From the NCBI GenBank assembly GCA_019247235.1, contig JAFAPG010000418.1, positions 1-6,881 on the forward strand: DNA of 6,881 nucleotides, given 5' to 3'. Positions within the stretch are counted from its first letter, which is position 1. The number at the start of each line of letters is the position of its first letter. The notes under the pieces were generated by a model. It did no database searches, was not told where the DNA came from, and saw nothing but the letters and a program-made list of their open reading frames with translations. This DNA is from Acidobacteriota bacterium (GTDB lineage: Bacteria; Acidobacteriota; Terriglobia; Terriglobales; Acidobacteriaceae). A program made the position numbers and the translations under genes. Positions 1 to 4,829 of the stretch are shown one piece after another.

Positions 1-302
1 CCTATGCCGAGGGTAAGACACTCAGTAAAGAGCAGATTTCTAGAATGAAAACTGAACTCGATCCGCAGATATCCCGCGCATCCGTTTTTGCCGAACTGAA
101 TGCCGCATTCGCTGAATCCGGGACTCGCATACGAGCGTTTTCATCGCAAGCGCTGTGCGAGGCCAGAACCGTCGGCCGTCAACAAATGCCTACCACCGTA
201 GCGGGGCTTCTAGTGCACGTAGCCGATCACACCCAACGGCACGCGGGCCAAGCCATCACTACGGCAAAATTGCTCAAAGGTTTGCGTCGCGAAAGCGCCT
301 GA
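1..302 (+). CDS. DinB-superfamily protein, C-terminal part (5' end outside window)
   Basis: The frame is open from the left edge (first full codon at position 3) to a TGA at 300-302, giving the last 99 residues. An internal ATG at 45 exists, but the frame continues upstream in the same helical style, so the gene most likely starts outside the window. The end contains PTTVAGLLVHVADHTQRHAG, which matches the last helix of DinB/YfiT-like four-helix bundles, where a histidine in an HxxxH-like setting (HTQRH here) helps bind a divalent metal. Members are putative metal-dependent enzymes, including some thiol transferases, but most have no assigned reaction and none can be given here. The preceding part (ISRMKTELDPQISRASVFAE) fits an amphipathic helix. 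The gene converges on egtD with 10 bases between the two stop codons. EgtB also carries a DinB-type domain, but the two proteins are otherwise unrelated in layout. The family assignment is fairly secure; the function is not. Confidence 0.75.
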   Translation, partial: YAEGKTLSKEQISRMKTELDPQISRASVFAELNAAFAESGTRIRAFSSQALCEARTVGRQQMPTTVAGLLVHVADHTQRHAGQAITTAKLLKGLRRESA

Positions 303-311
303 GCCTAGGCC

Positions 312-321
312 CTCAATTGAG
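312..321. repeat. 10-bp perfect palindrome at the egtD 3' end
   Basis: CTCAATTGAG is self-complementary and overlaps the egtD stop codon (313-315). It lies in the very short convergent gap between the DinB gene and egtD. It has no loop and no T-run, so it is not a convincing terminator and may be chance. No other terminator is visible between the two genes. Confidence 0.3.
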
Positions 322-1272
322 CACCCGCGCCAGGTGCAAAGCAAACCACTTCTGTCCGTCCAACCAAGTTCGTTCGTGCTGAAAACCCGCGCGGGCGAGC
401 ATGCGACAGACCATATCGTCTGTGTACTTGTAACTATTTTCCGTGTGGATTCGCTCTCCCTGAAGAAAGCGGATCACGGTACCGGTCCAGCGCAGAAGTA
501 CCTGCTGCTCACAGCAACTTTCTAAGTAAATCTCCATGCGCGAGCAGGCGGCATTCCACTCCACCCGATGACAGAAGGCGTCGAGATCGAAATTACCACC
601 CAGTTCCCGGTTTATGCGGCGCAAAATATTTTTATTGAATTCTCGAGTGACTCCCTGCCGATCGTCGTAGGCGGGAAGCAAGATTTCTTCACTCTTCACC
701 GTGTCGGTCCCAAGCAAGAGAGCGTCGCCGGAGGAAAGCTCGCCCCGCAGCTTGCGCAGCAGTTCGGTGGACTCATTGCCATCGAAATTGCCGATGCTCG
801 ATCCCAGATAGAGGACCAGCTTAGGCCCGGAAATATCGCGAAGAAAACCAAAGCCGTGGCTCAAGTCCGCGATGACTGGGCGTACCAGAGCTCCAGGGAA
901 TTGTTCCCGAACCCCTCTCTGGGCTTCCGCCAATGCTGAAGGAGAAATGTCCACGGGAAAATATTTCACGCGAATTTGCCGACGAGCGACGGAGCGCAGA
1001 AGGGTTCGCGTCTTGGTAGCCGTTCCCGCCCCTAACTCCACCACAGAAATCGGGGAGCCTGCAGTTTTAATAATCTCGTCTGCATTGCCTTCGAGAATCG
1101 CTAATTCCGTTCGCGTCAAGTAGTACTCAGGTAAACGCGTGATTTGCTCAAACAGCGCTGAGCCAATCTGGTCATAGAACAACTTGCAAGGCAGGCTCTT
1201 CGAGACTGAGCTCAAGCCGGCTAGGATCTCGTTGACATAGGAAGGAAGAGCAATCTCTGCGCGGGCAATCAT
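313..1272 (-). CDS. egtD: L-histidine N-alpha-methyltransferase EgtD
   Basis: This cytosolic enzyme transfers three methyl groups from S-adenosylmethionine to the alpha-amino group of histidine, making hercynine, the first step of ergothioneine synthesis. The 319-residue product has the usual family length. Visible hallmarks in order are FYDQIGSALFEQITRLPEYY (about 32-51); the SAM-binding motif VVELGAGTATKTRTLL (77-92); PVDIS (106-110), where the acid after motif I normally sits; LYLGSSIGNF (154-163), whose Asn corresponds to a histidine-binding Asn in the mycobacterial enzyme; AYDDRQGVTREFNKNIL (201-217); and IHTENSYKY (275-283), whose Glu and Ser match the substrate-amine contacts of mycobacterial EgtD. 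The ATG at 1272-1270 overlaps the egtB stop as ATGA, with AAGG (1281-1284) eight bases upstream as a possible ribosome site, so translation is probably coupled to egtB. Family assignment and start are both secure. Confidence 0.96.
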   Translation of the reverse strand: MIARAEIALPSYVNEILAGLSSVSKSLPCKLFYDQIGSALFEQITRLPEYYLTRTELAILEGNADEIIKTAGSPISVVELGAGTATKTRTLLRSVARRQIRVKYFPVDISPSALAEAQRGVREQFPGALVRPVIADLSHGFGFLRDISGPKLVLYLGSSIGNFDGNESTELLRKLRGELSSGDALLLGTDTVKSEEILLPAYDDRQGVTREFNKNILRRINRELGGNFDLDAFCHRVEWNAACSRMEIYLESCCEQQVLLRWTGTVIRFLQGERIHTENSYKYTDDMVCRMLARAGFQHERTWLDGQKWFALHLARVLN

Positions 1273-2543
1273 TTCGCAAGCCTTATACCGCTAAATTGCC
1301 AGCGAGCGGCGGGCGCAAAAAAGTTCCGATAGCTAGGGCGGATATGACTGTGGGGCGTAGCACAAGACCCCCCACGCAAGACAAATTGGTTGCACATAAA
1401 CTTTCCGTTGTATTCGCCGGTGGGGCCAGCACTCGGCACGAAGCCGGGATAAGCAATGTAGGGGCTAGCTGTCCACTCCCAAACGTTTCCCATCCACTGC
1501 TCGATCGCTCCCCCAATCGGCTGCGGATCTTCCCTTCGCTCTTCAAGAAAGGCTCCACAAGTTTTTGGGCTTCCCCGACGGGCCGCGATCTCCCACTCTT
1601 GCTCGCGCGGCAGCCGTGCCCCACTCCAGCGGGCAAATGCATCGGCTTCGTAGTAGCTCACATGACAAACCGGAGCCTGGGGATCGATTTGCCGCATTCC
1701 CGAGTAGGCAAATTCCTTCCACTCCCCATCGCTTTGCTCCCAGTACAAAGGTGATGACCAGCCCTGCGCACAAACCGCGTCCCATCCATCGGAAAGCCAG
1801 AGTTCAGGCCTTTTGTAGCCACCATCGTCCATAAATTCGAGAAATTCCCGGTTACTGACCTGGCGCGAGGCGATCTGAAAGGGAGCGAGCAACACTTCAT
1901 GCCTGGGTTCTTCGTTGTCGAAGGCAAAATCATCTCCCGAGTGCCCAACCGAATAAATGCCACCATCTACCTCGATCCACTTCATCTGCGCCGGCTCTTT
2001 TAGCTCACGCCGAGTAAGAGCTGACTCCGGGCGCAGCGGCATCGACCACAAAGCGTGTTTGAGATCAGTGAGGATGAGTTCCTGGTGTTGTTGTTCGTGG
2101 TTGAGACCTAATTCGATCAGATCGACCTTCGGCTCCTGCGTATCGAGATAACGCTCCATCTCCTGGTCGACGGAACTGCGATATGCCTGTACCTCGTGAA
2201 GGGTTGGACGCGCCATCAAACCGCGGGCACCGCGGTAGGGGTGGGACCCAAGTCGCTTGTAATAGGAATTGAACAGATGCTTGTAGCGCCGATCGAAGGG
2301 CCGAAAACCGGGAAGGTGTTCAGACAAGATGAAGGTTTCAAAGAACCATGTGGTGTGCGCCAAATGCCATTTTGCGGGACTGGCATCGGGCATGGACTGC
2401 AGCATTTGCTCCTCTGCCGTGTACGACTGGGTTAATTCCAAGCTCGTTCGACGAATCTCCTGATAGCGAAGGCGCAGGGAGCTACATGCGTAGGACTCGG
2501 TTGGGGATGCCGGCATCATCCTCTCCACACTCAGACTCTTCAT
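1269..2543 (-). CDS. egtB: Ergothioneine biosynthesis protein EgtB (hercynine oxygenase / sulfoxide synthase)
   Basis: EgtB is a non-haem iron(II) enzyme that uses oxygen to join hercynine to a thiol donor (gamma-glutamylcysteine or cysteine), giving a sulfoxide. At 424 residues it has the standard two-domain form. The N-terminal DinB-like half (about 25-170) contains MPDASPAKWHLAHTTWFFET (51-70) and NHEQQHQE (148-155). By analogy with characterised EgtB, iron ligands are His63, His149 and His153. The C-terminal half (about 188-424) is a formylglycine-generating-enzyme/sulfatase-modifying fold, with HVSYYEADAFARWSGARLP (294-312), GNVWEWTASPY (352-362), LRGGSC (389-394) and RPSYRNFF (402-409). 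The annotated ATG has a poor ribosome site. The second ATG of a pair (Met10, 2516) has GGAG six bases upstream, so the real protein may be nine residues shorter. Neither egtA nor egtC is adjacent, consistent with, but not proving, a cysteine-using enzyme. It is the first gene of the egtBD pair. Confidence 0.96.
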   Translation of the reverse strand: MKSLSVERMMPASPTESYACSSLRLRYQEIRRTSLELTQSYTAEEQMLQSMPDASPAKWHLAHTTWFFETFILSEHLPGFRPFDRRYKHLFNSYYKRLGSHPYRGARGLMARPTLHEVQAYRSSVDQEMERYLDTQEPKVDLIELGLNHEQQHQELILTDLKHALWSMPLRPESALTRRELKEPAQMKWIEVDGGIYSVGHSGDDFAFDNEEPRHEVLLAPFQIASRQVSNREFLEFMDDGGYKRPELWLSDGWDAVCAQGWSSPLYWEQSDGEWKEFAYSGMRQIDPQAPVCHVSYYEADAFARWSGARLPREQEWEIAARRGSPKTCGAFLEERREDPQPIGGAIEQWMGNVWEWTASPYIAYPGFVPSAGPTGEYNGKFMCNQFVLRGGSCATPHSHIRPSYRNFFAPAARWQFSGIRLAK

Positions 2544-2548
2544 CCAGT

Positions 2549-2586
2549 CTGGAGCAGGCTCAGCTTACCCTGCCGACCTGCTCCAG
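2549..2586 (-). promoter_or_regulatory. Perfect 10-bp inverted repeat just upstream of egtB
   Basis: CTGGAGCAGG (2549-2558) and CCTGCTCCAG (2577-2586) are exact reverse complements separated by 18 bases. In the minus-strand transcript this is a 10-bp stem whose 3' arm ends five bases before the annotated egtB ATG. It covers the place a ribosome site would occupy and has no U-run after it. It could be a leader hairpin that controls egtB translation, or a two-half-site operator. If egtB starts at Met10, the hairpin lies within a leader of at least 70 bases. The repeat is directly visible; its function is inferred. Confidence 0.5.
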
Positions 2587-2668
2587 GATGGATGCACCAA
2601 AGCGGGAGATTGTTTCACTTTTCGGCAAATAAAGATAGCTCCAGAAAGACTCGAGAATCCATAAAGGG

Positions 2669-3076
2669 CTAAGAAACCAGGAGTTTAGACCACTTCTCGG
2701 GCAAAGAACTGAGCGCCGCCTCCACGCTCGAACAGCTCTCAAACAAAGAGGCGACGTTGGTCAGCTCAAGCACCTGTTGCACCCCTTTCCCCGGGGACAC
2801 GATGCGTACTTCGCAACCCGCCGCTTGGGCCTGCATATGCAGCAATACCAGCGCCCCAATTCCCGCGTTATCAATGGCCTCGACCGCCGAGAGTTCGATG
2901 ACCACATGCTTGCCGATCTTTAGGAACTGCTGGGCAATGGCGGAAAATAACGCCGCTTCATGTTTGAAACAGATGCGACCGTTCAGGCCCAAAATAGCTG
3001 CGTTGCCCGTCACGCTCACATTCATCGACAACTTCAGTCGGGACGACTTCAAGGGATCAACTTCCTTGGAGTTCAT
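2669..3076 (-). CDS. Single-domain STAS protein (anti-sigma factor antagonist-like)
   Basis: The 135-residue product is a lone STAS domain like SpoIIAA/RsbV. Such cytosolic proteins usually bind an anti-sigma factor or switch kinase, and their state depends on phosphorylation of a Ser or Thr in a DSxG motif. Residues about 17-35 give the first strands (SMNVSVTGNAAILGLNGRI), 57-64 the core strand HVVIELSA, 66-76 the switch loop and helix start, and 84-112 the last conserved part. The switch reads AIDNAGIGAL, with Asn70 where the phosphorylatable Ser normally lies and Ala71 next to it, so ordinary phospho-control looks lost. The ATG at 3076 has only a weak upstream AGG, and Met18 is an alternative that would trim a probably disordered tail. 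There is no adjacent kinase, phosphatase or sigma-factor gene. The gene is on the same strand as egtBD and 125 bases upstream; co-transcription is possible but unproven. Confidence 0.85.
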   Translation of the reverse strand: MNSKEVDPLKSSRLKLSMNVSVTGNAAILGLNGRICFKHEAALFSAIAQQFLKIGKHVVIELSAVEAIDNAGIGALVLLHMQAQAAGCEVRIVSPGKGVQQVLELTNVASLFESCSSVEAALSSLPEKWSKLLVS

Positions 3077-3159
3077 GAGCCTAAATTGGTGAATAGGTTT
3101 CCTTAACTATATCGGCTACTCTGCCATGGAACTTGTAAAAACTCGGTAAACAAATCCAC

Positions 3160-3172
3160 CTTCGAATCGAAG
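3160..3172. promoter_or_regulatory. 13-bp inverted repeat in the divergent STAS / beta-barrel intergenic region
   Basis: CTTCGAATCGAAG has exact six-base arms around a single central base. It lies in the 136-base gap between the divergently read STAS gene (start 3076) and the beta-barrel gene (start 3213), where a dimeric regulator could act on either. No clear -35/-10 pair was found next to it, so an operator role is only a possibility. Confidence 0.3.
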
Positions 3173-3212
3173 TACGGGCAGAGGTTGTTGTGGCATCCTG
3201 CTCAGGTTTCAA

Positions 3213-3824
3213 TTGCATCCAATCGCATCACCGCACACGCGCTGCGAGAAAACCTTGCCTAAATCTCTCTCTATACCCATGGCCCTCCTGATCTTAAGCG
3301 GTATGTGTGCGGCACAACTTCCCACCAGTGGCAACGGATTTTTCGGCTATTCCTACTCGCAAGGAGAAGCCTCTTCAGGCAGCAGTTCGGGCTCTCTCAC
3401 GATGAATGGATGGGAGGGCTCGCTCGAAGGTAAGTTCTTGCCCTGGATCGGTGTAGTGGCTGATCTGGATTGGCATTACGGTACTATCAACCTGACCGGA
3501 TGTCGCGGCACCGGCTGTACTCCCACGGTTTCCCGTTTGAATGCCAGCCAAAACACACTCTTGTTGGGTCCCCGGATATCGACAAGCGTCGGGAAATACA
3601 ACCCTTTTGCCGAGCTTCTCTTTGGCGTGAGTCATCATAGTGACACCTCGACAAACATTTCCATTTCTGACACCAGTTTTGCCAATGCCGTCGGGGGGGG
3701 CCTAGATTACAAGCTGGTCAAAGCGGTCGCCTGGCGAGTTCAGCTCGATTCCGTATACACCCGGCTCTTCAGCCGCGGACATCATGATCTGCGCTTGTCG
3801 ACAGGGGTCGTCTTTCGATTTTGA
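3213..3824 (+). CDS. Exported outer-membrane beta-barrel protein (OmpA/opacity-like fold)
   Basis: The 203-residue frame carries an N-terminal signal peptide: basic residues up to Lys17, then IPMALLILSGMCAA, with likely cleavage after CAA (residue 34). The rest alternates short amphipathic strands with Gly/Ser/Thr-rich turns: GFFGYSYSQ, GWEGSLEGKFLPWIGVVADLDWHYG, NTLLLGPRIS, NPFAELLFGVS, FANAVGGGLDYKLV, WRVQLDSVYT and LRLSTGVVFRF. This matches the eight-stranded OMP_b-brl type, and the C-terminal Phe fits the signal read by the BAM assembly machine. A Cys pair (97, 102) lies in a predicted loop. The listed start is a TTG with a weak AGG (3204-3206) before it. A TTG at 3255 would give a compact 20-residue signal peptide, and the ATG at 3279 would leave almost no basic n-region. 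The gene is alone on its strand and converges on yggX. Its role is unknown; small barrels of this kind are usually structural or adhesive. Confidence 0.8.
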   Translation: MHPIASPHTRCEKTLPKSLSIPMALLILSGMCAAQLPTSGNGFFGYSYSQGEASSGSSSGSLTMNGWEGSLEGKFLPWIGVVADLDWHYGTINLTGCRGTGCTPTVSRLNASQNTLLLGPRISTSVGKYNPFAELLFGVSHHSDTSTNISISDTSFANAVGGGLDYKLVKAVAWRVQLDSVYTRLFSRGHHDLRLSTGVVFRF

Positions 3825-3888
3825 TTGACAAGAACGCACTGCAAAGGTGGTTTCGCCTGTTAAGCCGGTTGGCAGTTTCGCGTAAGCC

Positions 3889-4173
3889 TCAGCTGCTTTT
3901 CTGTTCCGGAGCCACGTAATCGGGAGGCGGGGCCGCGCCATCGCCAAAGAAGTACTGCTCCATCTGCCGAACGATTACCTCCTGATCTTCACGGCGGGCT
4001 GGATTCAGGCGGTACTCATTGAGTAGCATTTTGCAGAATTCGGTCCACTGGTTCCAGGCTTGCTGCGACACGTTCTGGTAAATCTTGTGCCCCAGTTCCG
4101 TATCGAATGGTGGTTCTTATAAACCTGGCATTTCCCGCTGCAGCTTAATGCAAAAGACTGTGTGTTCCGCCAT
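3889..4173 (-). pseudogene. yggX: YggX-type Fe(2+)-trafficking / oxidative-damage protection protein with an in-frame TAA at codon 19
   Basis: Reading from the ATG at 4173-4171 gives MAEHTVFCIKLQREMPGL, then TAA (4119-4117), then in the same frame EPPFDTELGHKIYQNVSQ, AWNQWTEFCKMLLNEYRLNP and QVIV-like helix residues up to FFGDG and a Pro-rich end at TGA 3891-3889. It aligns end to end with Escherichia coli YggX (FCTFLQRE, GELGKRIYNEISKEAWAQW), and total length (94 codons before the stop) matches the roughly 91-residue family. The family-conserved N-terminal Cys (Cys8) is present. YggX is a small cytosolic protein linked to iron handling and protection of iron-sulfur enzymes. The start has a good GAGG (4180-4183) six bases upstream. 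The TAA falls in a variable linker, and no other frame disruption is present. A fragment beginning at the GTG at 4071 would lack the N-terminal strands and has no ribosome site. Either a recent nonsense mutation, a base-call error or, less likely, readthrough explains this. Confidence 0.88.
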
Positions 4174-4192
4174 AATTTGCCTCAGCAAAAAA

Positions 4193-4220
4193 ATTATCTC
4201 ACATGGGCGTGGATTGTTTG
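4193..4220 (-). promoter_or_regulatory. Possible promoter for yggX
   Basis: On the minus strand a GATAAT hexamer (4198-4193) differs from the TATAAT consensus at one base. A weak CAAACA (4220-4215) lies 16 bases upstream as a -35, with only the last three bases matching. Transcription would begin near 4186, giving a leader of about 13 bases that still includes the GAGG ribosome site at 4180-4183. The -10 is good but the -35 is poor, so this is tentative. Confidence 0.35.
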
Positions 4221-4780
4221 GAGCTGCGAGGCGTGCAGCGTCGACTTGCTGACCGTTTTTGCCATGAATCACTGCCACCGAATCGACACGGGTACGCAGT
4301 CGCCTGCATGCCTGTCATACCACCGTTCGTACCGGCCCGTATACGGCGGTTCGGCGGATTAAGCTAGACAGCGATAACTAATCGCGAAATCCCGAGCGAG
4401 TCGAGTAGGCACTGGGCAATGCGATGCTGAGGGCGGAGAGTTCGCTACTCTCAGGGCCACGGGGTCTGCCCGGAGGTTTGGGCGGCAGGGCCAGACCCAT
4501 GCCTCGTTACTCAGTTCGGCGAATCGAACCTTTCCTCGCTTTCAGTGCTTCCATCGATTCACCACCAGTGCTCTTGATGGGTATGGGTTTCGTCATTGTC
4601 CCCTCGCCCAACACCGGGGCCTGACATCCGCTTTTTGTTCATGGGCTCGCGCGTTTGCTCCACGCTTGCTTCCGACCTCCCCTCGCGAAGACGCCGTTGC
4701 ACTTCGCCACGACTTCGCCTCGATCAGGGTGTCACACGACTTTCACACTTCAAGCTGTCGAACATGCTCGGTCACCAAAG
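4199..4780. other. Gene-poor interval of about 580 bases with several inverted repeats
   Basis: No frame here on either strand reads as a recognisable protein. The open frames are short, Arg/Pro/Ser-rich, lack ribosome sites and overlap each other. Structure is visible instead: the palindrome CCGTATACGG (4337-4346), a 6-bp hairpin at 4436-4452 and a 7-bp arm pair at 4462-4498. Candidates include an unrecognised structured RNA, the remains of a mobile element, or a long regulatory leader, but no terminal repeats, target-site duplication or transposase fragment could be identified. Confidence 0.45.
4436..4498. repeat. Two adjacent perfect inverted repeats
   Basis: GAGAGT (4436-4441) and ACTCTC (4447-4452) form a 6-bp stem with a five-base loop. 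Ten bases further on, GGGTCTG (4462-4468) and CAGACCC (4492-4498) can pair across 23 bases. An alternative inner pairing of CTGCC with GGCAG is also possible. Neither is followed by a T-run. The pairing is visible in the sequence; any role as a structured RNA is inferred. Confidence 0.4.
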
Positions 4781-4807
4781 TAAGGCCCGCCATATTGGCA
4801 GGCCTTA
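4781..4807 (-). terminator. Hairpin terminator after the DUF5818-like gene
   Basis: The hairpin has 12-base arms and a three-base loop. Read on the minus strand it is TAAGGCCTGCCA, loop ATA, TGGCGGGCCTTA, fully paired with one G-U wobble. Read on the plus strand that position becomes a C-A mismatch, so it folds better as minus-strand RNA. It starts 22 bases after the stop codon at 4830. The following sequence (CTTTGG) is only weakly U-rich, so termination may be incomplete. Confidence 0.7.
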
Positions 4808-4829
4808 GGCGTTCCGAAATACTGTTTTT

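Noticed and set aside
1296..1834. Open frames opposite and within egtB
   Set aside because: They are Pro/Arg-rich frames without ribosome sites, lying fully inside the well-supported egtB coding sequence.
3825..3888. Terminator between the convergent beta-barrel and yggX genes
   Set aside because: Only very short stems (for example GCC-GGTT-GGC) are present and no T-run follows them.
3889..4071. A separate 60-residue protein starting at the GTG at 4071
   Set aside because: The homology to YggX continues in the same frame upstream to an ATG with a good ribosome site, so this is the downstream fragment of an interrupted yggX. The GTG itself has no ribosome site.
4505..4545. Possible tRNA T-arm (GGTTCGATTC on the minus strand)
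   Set aside because: No flanking stem pairs around the loop, and no acceptor stem or anticodon arm could be laid out nearby.
4424..4808. Short plus-strand frames in the gene-poor interval as small proteins
   Set aside because: They overlap each other in different frames, lack ribosome sites, and are rich in Arg/Ser/Pro as expected from unselected GC-rich DNA.
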